A stretch of DNA of 64,000 nucleotides from Symbiodinium microadriaticum (GCA_001939145.1 LSRX01000677.1:109154-173153), one strand, 5' to 3'; counted from the stretch's first letter, positions 32,140 to 43,708 are shown. The notes: generated from the letters alone by a model not told the origin. A program made the numbers and translations.

Positions 32140-33294
32140 ATGAAGGCGCTCAGGCACACCTTGCAGAAGCACAACATTACAAGGCATTGGGTTGGCCTCG
32201 ATCCAGACTATGATGCCCAGCCCTCGGAAGAGAAGGAACTCCTCCAAGAACTGGAGTGGCAACGGACTTTGACTCAGAACCTGACGTCCTACAGTACGGC
32301 CTTGGAGTCAGCGGTTCAGAGCCTCCTCCAAGCCCAACAGAAGTTGTCGGATGTGGGCCTAGAGCTGCTATGTCCCGGAACCACCGGCGTCCTCCAGACG
32401 CTGAGGGCCACTTTAGCTCGGGTGCGTCAGGGCACGGAGGCTGTAAAGATGCCACTTTCTGGTCACCTCCAAACCTTGGATGCCTGTGCCTCGGAGGTGA
32501 AGCGCTTGGAGGAGGCAAGGGCACTCTCGAAGCATTACGAGGAGAAGGTGGAACAGCCTGGGCCTGAGTGAAAAATCTATCCTTTGAGTGCACACTCAAG
32601 ATATGAAAGGGGGGGGGGGGAATGCGGAGTTCAGCGAAGCTGTTCTCTGAGGCTCTCTCGCGAGGTGGAGCGCAACAACAAAGCGGGCAAGCCGGTGAGC
32701 TCCACGGAGGCCCGGCTGGAGCGCAACCGCGAGAAGCTGCAGCAGGCCGCAGCGCAGGCAGCTGAGGCGTCTCAGGTGGCGCAGCGCGCGCTGCGGGCCT
32801 GCGGGGACCGAAGGCCCCAGCTCGCAGAGCACGCTCGCGCCCTGACGGCCACCATGTCTAGCACCCTCGCCTCCGCCAACGCCTCCGCCTACACGGCGCC
32901 CGTCGCGACCGTGCTGGCGCTCCCGCACGGTACAGGCGCCGGCGCTTCCATCTCACCAAGTCAGGTGTCTCCGGCCGAGTCCCCCAACCGCTTCAACCCG
33001 TTCGCTGAAGAGGACGAGGGCCAGGAGGGGCAGGAGGACAACAGCTTGAACCCTTTCGCCGCAGAAATTCATGGCAGCGCGCGAGCTGCAGACAGCTCAA
33101 GTCCCTCCAAGGCTTCGCACCAGTCCGAAGTACAGTCCCACTGGACGACCGTTCCTCCCTCAGAGTCAAGTGAGGAGCCCAGCAACGATGTGCCGCCTGT
33201 AAGCTCCCTCAGCCCATGGGCTGAAGCCACTGACACAAGCGCAGTGGCTAACACTCCCGGCCAGCTGAAGGCCGCTGATGCCCTCAAAGCTTAA
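32140..33294 (+). CDS. BAR-domain protein with two NPF motifs
   Basis: Two exons (32140-32547 and 32665-33294) join in phase 0 to give a 345-residue protein starting at an ATG. Residues 1-200 or so are three long helices with the pattern of a BAR domain. The junction reads KHYEEKVERNNKAGKP, matching the helix-2/helix-3 region of amphiphysin-like BAR proteins, which bind and bend membranes as dimers. The tail is disordered and carries NPF at about 247-249 and 265-267, each in an acidic context (FNPFAEEDE, LNPFAAE). NPF motifs bind EH domains of endocytic adaptors. An endocytosis or vesicle-trafficking role is inferred. No SH3 domain is visible. The start could lie further upstream if an earlier exon exists. 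Confidence 0.8.
32548..32664 (+). other. GT-AG intron of the BAR gene
   Basis: 117 nt from GTGGAACAG to CTCGCGAG, phase 0. Both exon ends are followed by GTGGA, so the junction is slightly ambiguous at base level. The joined reading restores a continuous BAR helix, while the unspliced frame stops at 32570. Confidence 0.75.
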
Positions 33295-33839
33295 TTTGAG
33301 CAGCTCTGGCCCAGGCATGTCTTCTTATACAGCTTTCTGCCTACAGCCGATGAGCGACAATGCAAAAATGTGCGGTGCCTCCAGCCTCCGAGTGGCCAAG
33401 AAACTACAATGAGCTGGTAATGTTGGGCCCTGCTTGTTGCAATCGTGCAGCTCTTGACGTCTTGCCATTCATGTCGTAATCGCTTCTCTTGTCGCTCTAG
33501 GGTTCAAGCTCTGTACCTCATCTCATCCAAGATATGTATCATCCCAAGGCTTGTTGCAGTACAGTAGGTTGTACAGCCAAGCCGTGCAAGAACTGGCATC
33601 GCATAAAGGCGCCTCGCTCCAGGCAATTACCACGTAATCTCAAGTCTCAGATTACGGATGCAAGCTCGCACATTCCCACTTCTCTCATGGACGACTTGCT
33701 GCTGAGTTTGCTTCAAACCTGCCTACACACAGCGCTGTCGGAAAGTTTGCAGTAGAAGCAGAAAGATGATGGCACCCCAGAGGAGTCTCGAGGGTCTAAG
33801 ACTTGAAGTCAAGACAAGCCAGGACTGGAGAGGCCCGAC

Positions 33840-33898
33840 TACCAGTGGAGTTTTAGGGTTTAGGGGTTTAGGGGTTTAGGGGTTTCGGGTTTCGGATT
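33840..33898 (+). repeat. TTTAGGG-like tract
   Basis: Four ggggttta-type words in a row. Confidence 0.85.
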
Positions 33899-35154
33899 AT
33901 GCTTCATCACATCCGTGCCGGCTTAGGCCTACCAACGATGCCAGAGCCTCAGAATCCAGACAGTCCAGATCCTCGGTGTCCTGTGGCCATTCTTTCGGTA
34001 TTGCGCGAGAACCCCCTGAGCTGGAAGTTGCTTGGGGTCAGTTGGCGTTCTGGACGCCCCTCTGGACCTCAGGGCTTGAAGAGAAGAGTCCATCCGTGTT
34101 GCATCGGGTATGGAACTGATCGGCAACGCTCGAACCAGGATGGCACACCTCGGGGACTTCCTCCATTGGCAGTCTTGCCCTCAGCATGAGCAGACAGGCA
34201 CAGGAGATTTCGTCCCAGCAAGTCAGGCAACTTTCAGGGCGAGGCTTTGTGTACTGACTCGGTCAGCATGCCGAACCCAGCGCATCGTTCGACTGAGGCC
34301 ATGAAGGTACTTGCTTCCCCGAGACTCTTGTCAGGGTCTCGGAGGGGCAGGCAGCCTCTTGCCCTCACCGTAGGGCTTGCAGGGGGTAGCTTGCACCTGC
34401 TCCGAGGCAGCTCTCGCTGACTCCTCGCCTGACGTGCCTGGCCCGGTTGACACCGACGCCATCGCATCGTGGGCCTTTTTTTTTTTAGGTGAGGGCAAGA
34501 AATGTGGGGCGGTTCGGAATGATCTGCCGAGTACTTGATTGCACCAGAGGATGATTTGTCTCGATTCAACAACGGAGAGGCTTTGCTCAAACCTTCAAGG
34601 AGGCTCCGGGAAGCCCCCGAGCCATCCCAAGCCATCACTGAGCCATTTTCATGTTCGGCCGGGCGGAGCCATGGTGGAGCTCGTAGAAGAGCGGGATGTT
34701 GGCCTCCGAAGCTTTGATCTACTTGGCTTCTCAGTTTTTCGCTGCAAGGGCCCTGGAGCTTAATATCCTGTGTTGTAAGGACACTATGCGCTGCTGAGTC
34801 CTTCCGCCAGCGGGGCCACAAAGAATTGGCCACTGTGGCTCAAAGGGCTTTTCAGCCAGAATCGCCTACAAAGATGCACTGATGTGCTTTGATGGAACGA
34901 TTCCATATCGGTATACAACTTTTATGAACGCTTCGCGTCGTCCGCCTCGGCCCGGCTGTGCTTGAGGCAGATGCATTGTTTCGGAAAGCAGCGGGTCGGC
35001 CACACAAGAGCGCGTTTGCTTCAGACTGTGTTTTTATTGTTTTTGTGTCGGTATTTGTTTTCCTGCTGAGGCTCCGAGCAAGAATCCCACGTGGAAGGTG
35101 GCGCATTCCCTGCATTATCCCATAGACGTTACTATAATCATCGCGTCACACTTC

Positions 35155-35472
35155 TCACTGGTCTCGTATACAACCTCCCATATGTCGGAAGGGGAATCCA
35201 ACGAAGTACAAGACACAGCCCCACCAGGCTTTGGCATCAACTTCGCGAATGAAATGATGTGAGCTAGCCCGTCTTGCCTCGCCGCCAGGAAGCGACTCGG
35301 GAGGGGATTGCGGGGAAACAGAAGCTCTGACCGCTTCGGCCGGGGCCGAGGCGAAGTAGGCAAGCAGACACGCCTATTCCTGTTCCGCCTGGATGCGATC
35401 CAAAAGGCTCCGGTGTTCTTCGGCATCGTTGCCGTGTCCTCCGGAGGACAGTGCGCTTTCGGCCCAACCAAC
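35155..35472 (-). CDS. minus-strand coding-like frame with one in-frame TAG
   Basis: Reads GNDAEEHRSLLDRIQAEQE, then TAG at 35374-35376, then continues open in the same frame (LLAYFASAPAEAVRASVSP and further) to TGA. The first part is a convincing charged helix. The TAG may sit in a short intron or mark a pseudogene. Confidence 0.33.
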
Positions 35473-37486
35473 TCATGTCGTCGTGTGCTCTTTGGCTCTT
35501 AGCTTCAACGCCACCGATCTCTCTGAGAACGGGGTCTGGAAAGGAGCCTCGGCGAGAGGTGCCTCCTCTGGATTCCTGGAGGGCCTTAGCAAGCACTCTG
35601 CTCCTTGGTAGCATTCTCAGCTAGTTGCACGTGCATGTGGAAGCACTCTGGCACAAGCCAAGGGCTCCACTTCCTGAGTAGTTTTGCCAAGGATCCTCGC
35701 TTCCTACCTGACCTCTCGGAACGGCGAGGACGAGCTCTTTGCGACTTGGGCAAGGCGTGCCTCGGGAAAGACCTTCAAGGAGCCTTGCACTAGGGACCCA
35801 GGATGGCGTAGATATCGGGTGAAACACAAATCTGAACCTTGAGGCCCAGCTCCGCCCGCAGGATACCATCACGCCCTGTGGAGATGTGACCTAGCTTCCT
35901 CCTCCTCCTCTACCACCTCCCTGTGCCTGAACTTCCCTGAGTCCACATCCGACAGTTCTGCGCCCCCGCATTCCAACCAATAGATCCGGCATATTCTGAT
36001 AGGCATCCGCTTGACTGAAAGGCCATGTCAGTAGCACCGACATGTCCCTCAGTTCTGTGCTTCCCCTCCTGGAAGCATCGAAATCCAGAGCGCCCGGAGC
36101 GGAAAGGCTGAAGTTGACCCTAAACCCTCAAGCCTAACCCCAAGATATCCAGGAGGGTGTGTCCTGTCTGCGGCGGCTACTGACCCTCCGCGCATCGTCA
36201 GTGTCTGCTGCTTGGGATCTGGGTCGCTACTTGGTGATTGTAGTTTATAGCAAATCATGCAGGAGAATACATTATGATGTGTGTAACAATCTCATGACTG
36301 TGTATGATATATGTATACGAGTTTATTTTGGGAAGCCAGGGCTGCAGCCACTTCAGAATCCTGCCCTCTCACCGGCCTGGCCAACTGTCGACAGACGATC
36401 TTTGACTGAGGCTTCAAGGCAGCCAGCTACGACGTTCTTTGCCAGACGCTTCCCTGAATTAGCAGTGATGGAAGGAAGTTACGTTAAGAAATCCGGCAAG
36501 TGACACCTCCAAAGAGTAGCAGACACCGATGGGGCCCAGTCAGCTCGCTGAGGCCTAAGTCCCAAGGCCCAAAAGTCCAGCAACCTACCCTCAAGAAAGT
36601 TTGCAGTTCATATCCCAACGGAACCTGAGGAATACCTCGGCAAGGGCCGATCGCAGGAGCCGCACGTTGCATTGCGTTACCGCAAGCCGCCTGCCCGGTT
36701 TCCCCAAACAGGAGACAGATGAAGGGCGGAGCCTTGCTCTGCCACGCTGGCAGCCCCGGGCAGGAGCGAATCTCAGAGTTGCAGAGCTCTTTTGGGGGGA
36801 CATTTGTTGCTTTCAGAAGGCCACAAGGAGAGCTCCTCTTGCTGGCCTGGCCTTCGCAGAGTGCCGCTTGCCTTGACCTCAGAGGCCCGAGGAGGCTCAG
36901 AGGCGAAAAAGCGGCTGAGGTATCGGACCAGACCCTGGAAACTTCCAGCGCCGCCCGCTCTATCCGAACCAAAAGTGCTTGGTGGTGCTGGCTCGATGCC
37001 CCTTGGATCTGCTTTGCTTTGCTAGCCTGAGGCAAGCGGAAGGCTTCAAGGCATCTCGGAAGTTGCAGTGCAGCAAGAGCCCTTCAATCATTGCTTGCAA
37101 TACAAAAAACGGAGTCGGAGTCGGAAAAAGCTTAGTGTAGACTACACCAACGCAGGCTGCAAAGGGAACCGACGCGTGCAATCTAAGCACACGCACGATC
37201 AGCCACGCAGTAGAAACACTTGGACTCTTTGTACTCTGACTTGAAGGCGGCGGCCTGGCTTGCGAGCACATCCCTGGAGGACGCCAGGCTGTTCTGACTC
37301 ACCTGCGACGGCTCTTTCGGCGGACGCGCCGGTATCACGACATCCAAGGCGTTTCTTGGATCGCAGAGACTGTCTTCTGGGTTCGCATCTTTCGAAGCCG
37401 TACATGAAACCCCACAGAGACTCAATGACACCGAACGAAGAGCACTTAGCTTCAGAACTCCTCGGCTCGAACCGTCCCGGCCAAAG

Positions 37487-37672
37487 GTTGAGCTGGCTCT
37501 CCTGGACCACTTCCAGCTGGATCTCTCCGACATGGAGTCAGAGGCAAAGGAGCTGGCGGACGTGCTGCTGGATGGGACCCTTGGCTCAGCTTGTCGTCTT
37601 CCCTTCCGGAGCCAAGTCCCGGGTCCCCCCAAAGACCAGATGGGTAGTTCTATAAATCAGGGTCCTGTTTAG
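37487..37672 (+). CDS. coiled-coil exon
   Basis: After GGCCAAAG the frame reads VELALLDHFQLDLSDMESEA, then KELADVLLDG, to a TAG. The same frame is open upstream to about 37305. The amphipathic acidic helix is strong; the antisense ORF (37183-37632, minus) is Ser/Arg-rich and likely its shadow. Confidence 0.45.
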   Translation, partial: VELALLDHFQLDLSDMESEAKELADVLLDGTLGSACRLPFRSQVPGPPKDQMGSSINQGPV

Positions 37673-37845
37673 GGTCCTTTTCATAAGGGTGGGGACGCTA
37701 ATTTAGAGAACTCAGATCCATTCCCTGATTCTCAGGATTGGGAAAGATGCGCAGGACTCTCAGGAGCACCTTGGCCGACCTTGCCCCGGGCCTGGCTTTG
37801 GGGCTCGCAGCACTACTCTGTGAGCCAGGGGGGCTTTTGAGATAG

Positions 37846-38163
37846 GATGCTGCAAGTGCATGCATCTACTCGGAGCTTCGGGTTCCTGAGGAGAAAGGCT
37901 CTGCAGGTCTCTCTGCTGGCTCAAAAAACTCCCGGGAGTTTTTCAAGAATCTCGTTGCAACCCATCACAGACCAGGTTTAGAGACCTCGTGTAAGGTATG
38001 GCGCCCAGCTCCGGTTGTTGGTCGCTTTGACACTTGGCGAAGTCTTAGCAGAATGCTTTTCTGCTTGGGTAGTGAAGAAAGTGCTGAGAAGAAGGAAGAG
38101 CATCCACGATGCATTCAGCCGCGTTTCAGACTAGAGTGCAGGTGGAAGACTACCAATTTGTAG
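37846..38163 (+). CDS. candidate coding stretch without an ATG near its start
   Basis: A 105-codon open frame, including REFFKNLVATHH and SEESAEKKEEHPRC. Mixed composition and no motif. A frame of this length can occur by chance in a window this size. Confidence 0.25.
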   Translation, partial: DAASACIYSELRVPEEKGSAGLSAGSKNSREFFKNLVATHHRPGLETSCKVWRPAPVVGRFDTWRSLSRMLFCLGSEESAEKKEEHPRCIQPRFRLECRWKTTNL

Positions 38164-38329
38164 AGCGATCCTGTGTGAACAGCCTAGACCGGACAACAAA
38201 GGAAACAAGGTCCCTGCCCCGCAAAGCCCCCCGACGAGCTGCGAGGCTGAAGAGAAAGAGCCCTGAATGGTGGCAGCTGCCGGGCACCTCGACTTGACAG
38301 GCTTCCTGAAGCCACAACATATACTTGCA

Positions 38330-38645
38330 GCATTCCGGGCCAGCCCGGAACCCTATTCCCAAACCCTTACAGCCCACCCCCCAACAGCACTTTAACACAC
38401 TGATCAAAACCTTCTAAGACCTTAAACGCCCCCTATAATCCCTTAAAAGACCCGAAAGATCCCACGAGGAGAGCGGCTGGGGGGTCTGGCCCGGGCCCTG
38501 CGGCGGCTGAAGCGGAGCCCTCTCGCCTGAGCCTGGGACGACGAAACTCTTCAGAGGCTTTCGGTGTAGGGCCTTTAGGGCCTTTATGTGTATGGTCCGT
38601 GGGGTAGCTTTTGGGGTTCTTGGGGCCTGAAAATCTCAGAACTAT
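38330..38645. repeat. opposed CCTTAAA- and TTTAGGG-like words
   Basis: aaccttctaagaccttaaac-type words on the plus strand to about 38465 are followed by gggcctttagggcctttat words after 38560. Same head-to-head arrangement as at 1425-1805. Confidence 0.5.
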
Positions 38646-39541
38646 AGGGCTCAGAGCTTCTGAAGAGACTTCGGGTTCATGTCACATGGCACCCCTGCAG
38701 CGAGGACCCTCCTAGAGGGACTGAGCAGATGCCGGTAGCTTTGCAGTTTTCTGTGGCGCGGCGAGGCTGCCATCGATCTGAGAGACCGAGGCGACTTCGA
38801 TGCCTGGGCCTCTCCCGACAAGCTGAGCCGTGAACAGGCTGCTTGCCGCAACAAACGGTCATACAAACCAAGAGACAGGCCCGAATGCCGCAACGTTGCT
38901 CCACTAGACGCACAGAGCCAGACCCGCCGAGTGCAGCATGCGCAGCATTGCGACCCTCAAGACTTGTTGGGATATTGCGGCTGTGGCTGTTCTGTTGCTT
39001 TGCAGGGGCGGCAAGATTCAGCGACAGGCTCTTGCTGTTGCTTCCACAAGTTACAACAGGTCCAAAACCCTACTTCCATCGGACATGCCTGAAAGCCGAG
39101 GTTATAAGTTGCCTGACGAGCTGCAGGGTCAAGGGGACCACGTTCCCGCAAGTTCTGTCCAGCCTCAGGCACTGGAAGGCCAGCGGTTGTCTTCAGTACA
39201 GGCGCAGAGATAGGCTCCTTAGACTGGACACGGCGCTTGTCGTATTTGCGCTTTTGGAGCTTCTAGGGCCTCCGGCTGTCTTTGATCGAAGCCCTCCAGG
39301 TGACCACCGCAGACCTGCCAGGAAGGGAACGCACAGCTCTAAAGTGTGCTTTGGCCTGGCGCTTCGGCACTGCAGTTGGCCCATGCCATATACGGCTCAT
39401 GCGATGGCCAAGTTCCCAGGCTCAAGCAGCCGCGAGTGGCCTTCGACTCGGCGGTGATGCTTTTCTCTGGCTTAAACCTGCAGGCCCCCGGGCTAAAGGG
39501 ATGCCGAAAGTCTGCAAACTGGTCTGCTCGCTTGCTTGCAG

Positions 39542-39661
39542 GCTAGTCCGAACGCCCTCAGTGCCTTCGAGAGCGAGGCACTCCTGGCCCTGGGAATTCT
39601 CGTGCCTCTCACGGAGCTCATGTCGGAAGATGCACTTCCCCTTTGCATGGAACTGAAATCG
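39542..39661 (+). CDS. phase-0 helical exon with consensus splice sites
   Basis: Forty codons between CTTGCTTGCAG and GTAGGT. Reads ASPNALSAFESEALLALGIL, then PLTELMSEDALPLCMELKS. Acceptor, donor, phase and amphipathic composition all agree. It may be an alpha-helical repeat segment and could belong to the exonuclease gene downstream, but no family is recognised. Confidence 0.6.
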
Positions 39662-40105
39662 GTAGGTGTTTGAGGCCTTCAGGGCCCTTGCGGGCATATA
39701 TCTGTTGTACATAACTCTACAGACTTTCCCACTGCCGGCGAAAACCCAAAACTGCAGACCCTTGCGACCTTCGAAACCCCGGAGATATGCCCTCTAGATT
39801 CTCTAGATGTCGATCGCCTTCATTTGTAAACAGCATGCACGTTTCCACGGCCCTTCTCTCAACAAAGGTGCGCACAGACCGCCGGGCGCTGGAGGCTGCT
39901 CTGCAGGTGCCAATCCGATAGGGCAACAGATGGGCTAAGGTTCTTGAGTTTGGCGAGGTGGGGCATCTGCCCTGACCATGATACGTGAGAAGTAACGGGA
40001 CAGTTAGCTTCTGTGTGCGGGTATCATCTTCCTGTAACCTGTTTAATCCATCAGCCACGGTTCGGATCATGTCTAGACTGCAAGAATAGGTTGCAGTCCA
40101 ACCAG

Positions 40106-40325
40106 CGACTTGCTTCAAACTTTAGTCCGCGATTTCACGGCTTTCCCCAGAAACGCACAAGATCCGGCAACCGAAAAGCACCGAAACGAGCTATGTCGAC
40201 ACATCGAACCAGACTTCAAGAACTTGAACCGGCCAAGCAGCTTTGCTGTGGGACCAGGCAGCTGCGAGATTCAAGATCAAGGGCGTTCCAATTGGTGCAT
40301 GCATAACCCCACCATGACTGGCTAA
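40106..40325 (+). CDS. exon of unknown function
   Basis: After AACCAG the frame reads DLLQTLVRDFTAFPRNAQDP, then EKHRNELCRHIEPDFKNL, to a TAA. Very protein-like composition. It is on the same strand as, and about 450 bases downstream of, the exon at 39542, so one gene is plausible. The donor is not identified. Confidence 0.5.
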
Positions 40326-40529
40326 GTATCCCGCGGTGTTGAGCTAACTTTGGAATTTCATGTTCCCCAAACCAGGCACCTTCAAACCCTAGGCGCTGCC
40401 TGTGTGGTTCATCCACGGTTCTAAGATGATGCCATTTTGCAAGGCCCTGTCCTCAGATCCGGTGCTCTCTGCGCCTCCCGCTGCTTGGGCCTGGGCTGCG
40501 AAAGCGCTGCAGCCGGGCACTGGAACATA

Positions 40530-40575
40530 GGCGGTTTAGGGCCTGGAGTTTAGGGTTTAGGGTTTAGTAGTAGGA
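40530..40575 (+). repeat. TTTAGGG-like tract
   Basis: Short run of gggtttaggg words. Confidence 0.8.
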
Positions 40576-40604
40576 CTTGTAGGGCTAGTAGGAGCGGTCG
40601 GAGT

Positions 40605-40960
40605 AGGAGTGCGGCTTTTCCTCTTTGCTGTTGTTGTGATGGCATGTTTTCTTGCCGCGATTGTCACCACCAGTCGTACTGCTACAGGCAACAGCTGTTG
40701 CGACTATTGTACTCCCGCTATGGCACCTGTCGAGCATTGCACAGACCCTCGTCTCTTGGTCGTCGTTGCTCCTGCTGCTACTAGTGTTCTCACAGGTGGC
40801 TCTATCTCTAGTGTTGTTGCTATATTTCGGAGAATTGGCGTTTTGACTGTCTCGCAGTACTCATGCGCACCTCTTGCTCTAGCTGGTGCTGGCTGCACGG
40901 CTACTCCTTTGATGGCGGCTACTGCAGCTGCTCTTCCCAGCTACAACCTACTATGCCGGC
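40605..40960. repeat. degenerate GTT/GCT trinucleotide region
   Basis: Gtt, gct and act triplets dominate and give Ala/Val/Leu-rich frames, including a 196-residue ORF beginning VRLFLFAVVVMACFL. Similar to 7243-7475. A signal-peptide-like start is more likely a result of the repeat. Confidence 0.55.
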
Positions 40961-41125
40961 TTCGCCAACCATCATCACCAAGGGCTCTGGCCCCCAAATC
41001 TCGTTTTCGGGCAGCTCAGTTTTCGAGATTCAACACAGCGAAGAATCGCGTCGCGAATCGCAGAGCATTGGGTCGTGAAGCTCACATCTGGACGGACCAG
41101 CCATCGTACGTGAAGTTACTAGTAC

Positions 41126-41695
41126 ATGGCATGGGTAAGTCAGGCGTGCGCCAACAGTTCCGCCGAGTCCCGCTCAGATCAAGGCGCCTTTGCAGCTGAG
41201 GCACTCCAATGGCCCTGGGCCACTACACTGGCCAGCCTGGTCTGCAAGGTTCCAACACGGGGCCCCAGCAGCTCCGTAGGTTCATCCCCTCATGCCGAGG
41301 TTCCACATCCCCATGCTCCAGCTCGACGTTCCACTGCGACTCTTCCAGAAGGACGAGGACTTGAAACACTCTGCGGCTCTGCTTACAGCGCGGTTTACAA
41401 AGTGCAGGAACGACCGGGATTGGATTGGTACTTCAGACCAAAGTATCGAAGCCAAAACGACGCTCTCTCTTCTGATTCCTTTTCGAGATCTGAGGTCAAG
41501 ATCCTCAACTCCTCGGATGTTGTGGGCTTGGATGCGGAGTGGCCACCCAATACCTTCGGAATCTCCATCCTGCAGCTTGACGCCGGAGTAGTCAGTCCAA
41601 GAAGCGAAAGATTTGACCAATCGCTTGCAAGGCAGTTCGCTGTATGGCACGAAGTTCACATCTGGGATCTGCAAACCCTCGACCCGGCTGCTTGA
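41126..41695 (+). CDS. 3'-5' exonuclease (DEDDy), Exo I region
   Basis: The frame contains SSDVVGLDAEWPPNTFGISI then LQLDAG. The Asp (codon 41531) and Glu (codon 41537) of DAEW match the Exo I motif of RNase D/Werner-type exonucleases, and ILQL is the usual next strand. VHIWDLQTLDP further on fits the third strand. The enzyme class removes nucleotides from 3' ends using two metal ions. The upstream part of the frame (41126-41480) has no motif and the exon start is unknown. Exo II and III lie downstream on the same strand. Confidence 0.6.
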   Translation: MAWVSQACANSSAESRSDQGAFAAEALQWPWATTLASLVCKVPTRGPSSSVGSSPHAEVPHPHAPARRSTATLPEGRGLETLCGSAYSAVYKVQERPGLDWYFRPKYRSQNDALSSDSFSRSEVKILNSSDVVGLDAEWPPNTFGISILQLDAGVVSPRSERFDQSLARQFAVWHEVHIWDLQTLDPAA

Positions 41696-41771
41696 CAGCT
41701 TCTGGAGCTAGCGTTGGAGCCATTGGCCGTCGGTCTTCCTTTCCTCATTTTGCGGAGTAGTAACTGAGTAG

Positions 41772-41950
41772 TAGCATCCTCCGCTAGCTAGACCAGCCGA
41801 GGAGGTTGTACGTCGGCACTTGCCCACGGTGCTCTTCTCCCCCAGCATCCGCAAGGCCATGTTCACAGAAGTCATGCGAGACGTGAGCGCAGCCTCCACC
41901 ATTCTGACTTCCACGTCTGGCCACACGACTTGGGCCGCAGGATGGTAGAT
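41772..41950 (+). CDS. candidate exon within the exonuclease locus
   Basis: Reads PAEEVVRRHLPTVLFSPSIR, then KAMFTEVMRDVSAAS, to a stop. Very protein-like. Its position between Exo I and Exo II and its SPSIRK stretch resemble the helix that precedes Exo II in this family, but it does not itself carry the expected G-H-x(4)-D. Confidence 0.4.
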
Positions 41951-42475
41951 CCCGAAGAGTTTCTTGCCTCTGAGAGCTAGCTTCAGGTGGCAGGAGGCCT
42001 CTTGGGAGCTCGAGAGTCACTATCGTATCGAGGTGAATGGGGGGAAGCAACGATGCGGCCTGATAAATGGTCCATCCATGACCAGTTTGTACCTCAGACG
42101 CCAAGCAATTCGTGCGCTACGATATCACTTGTAACCGTAATTTTCGATCGCTTCACGTTTGCAAGTTTGAAGCCTTAAGTTCCAGGTATACAGGTTGCCA
42201 GCATTTAGCAACGTACAGGGCTGTAAACACAGCTCGAAAGCATATTAGCAGAAGGCAACTTGTAAACCATCTTGAGCCATGACGTGTGTAAACACGTAAC
42301 CGAAAGTTCGACTTCAATGGCAGTCCGGGACATGAAATCAGGCCCGACTGACTTGGCCCTGAGATGGAAAGTGCATTAGAGGCTGCAGTTTCCTCGATGT
42401 TATATTCCCCCCGCCGCTCTGCTACGATTCCGCCGCTTGGCTAGGCTGGTTGAATCTATTTGAAGCCTTTTACCC

Positions 42476-42961
42476 TCAACACTCTTTCAGCTCTTTCAAG
42501 TCTTTCTTGTAGTCTGAATGAGTGATTGCTGCTGTTGTTGCCCATGCATCACTCATCGGTTTCTGTTCGCATAATCTGTCCAACTTGGCAGATTGGCTTT
42601 TCCTTCCGGACCTCTGACTGGCCGCGTCTGGGCTGCTTCGCCGGGACCCTGCGATCGCTGGTGGACCTGGACTTGGGGTTTGGGAGTTGAGTAGAGGTAG
42701 AGGTGGAGCATTCGACTGGAGCGGGGAGGGTTCAAGTCTTAAGGAAGCCCAGTTGCTGAAATCGCTTCGCCAGAACCGACAGAAGCCCGAAACTTGTCCT
42801 GAATCCTGAGGCAGAGCACTACGCTTCTCAGCAAGCTCGGTAGTAGTTGACAGAGCCGGAAGAAATGCCAAAGTCATCTGCAGCCCGTTTGGCGCCTGGC
42901 AAGCAGGTGGACCTCGACCTGCTGTGGGCGCGACAGCATCCAAGCGAGCCGGTGGGTCTCA
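42476..42961 (-). CDS. uncertain minus-strand ORF
   Basis: A 161-codon open frame rich in Ser/Pro (NSQTPSPGPPAIAGSRRSSP) with a Lys/Glu tail. It lies inside the presumed plus-strand exonuclease gene, so it is either a shadow or a nested gene. Confidence 0.2.
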
Positions 42962-43121
42962 AGGGGTCGCTTGCTTTGAATTCTCGAGCTCTTCGTTGAT
43001 TGCCAAAGTTTAGGATGTAGGGTTTAGGTTTTTATGGGATCTCGGGTTGAAGAGCACAACTTCTCGTTCACCGAATGGCTCTGCGACCGGCTCTGCTCAC
43101 GTGCTAGGCTAGGCTAGGAAG

Positions 43122-43139
43122 GCACACACACACACACAC
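43122..43139. repeat. (CA)n dinucleotide repeat
   Basis: Perfect CA tract. Confidence 0.9.
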
Positions 43140-43181
43140 TGTTTCCAACAAGCTCAAACATCTGCCCGTGCTGACCTGGAG

Positions 43182-43234
43182 AAGCGCATGACGACTTCAT
43201 GGGGCATGGCTTGCGCCAGGATGTCGAAGACAAG
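43182..43234 (+). CDS. 3'-5' exonuclease, Exo II exon
   Basis: Reads AHDDFMGHGLRQDVEDK and ends at a GTATTT donor. GHGLRQD fits the Exo II motif (K-x-G-H-x(4)-D style) of EXD/mut-7-like DEDDy exonucleases, with the catalytic Asp at codon 43220. The acceptor (CCTGGAG) is weak. A minus-strand exon model over the same bases was rejected. Confidence 0.5.
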
Positions 43235-43708
43235 GTATTTGAGGTCTGTATTGGGAAAAGCAGAGATTCCTCGATCGCAACCTGTAACGTGTATGCGCAC
43301 CCGCCGTATATAGGGGCTTAGTAAGTCTTGGTATGCGGATGTAGGCTGTTGGCTTCTGGATCACACCGTGGTGGGTGAATGGTTATGTCATGTTATGTCC
43401 AAAACTGTCCGAACCCTGCATGAGGGAAACACGCTGCCTCAAGGCTCCACGAAGTAGTCAGAACGTACACACGATTCTGCATGCTACAGGCGGCGCCATG
43501 TTTAGATGCCATCAGCACTGAGGCTTGTAGCCAAGCTTCTCCAGAAGCAGCTGGACAAGACAGAGCAATGCTCGAACTGGGCTCAAAGGCGCTGCTTGCA
43601 GTGTACAGAGTCATCCCACGATTGAACAGCGGCGTCAAGCCTTGTCCTCCGAACTGTGCAATCTGTTTCAAAGTTTAGGGTTTGGGGCCTCAGGGCCTCC
43701 CTGACTAG

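Noticed and set aside
36484-37035. A 183-residue minus-strand ORF, with several plus-strand ORFs over the same DNA
   Set aside because: All frames are partly open, none has a motif, and no strand is favoured.
40609-41199. Secreted or membrane protein starting VRLFLFAVVVMACFL
   Set aside because: The hydrophobic start arises from a degenerate trinucleotide tract, and the first codon is GTG.
43176-43245. Minus-strand exon with a good acceptor and donor reading YLVFDILAQAMPHEVVMRFS
   Set aside because: The same bases on the plus strand give GHGLRQD, the Exo II motif, in order between Exo I and Exo III. The minus reading is probably its antisense shadow, although its splice signals are attractive.
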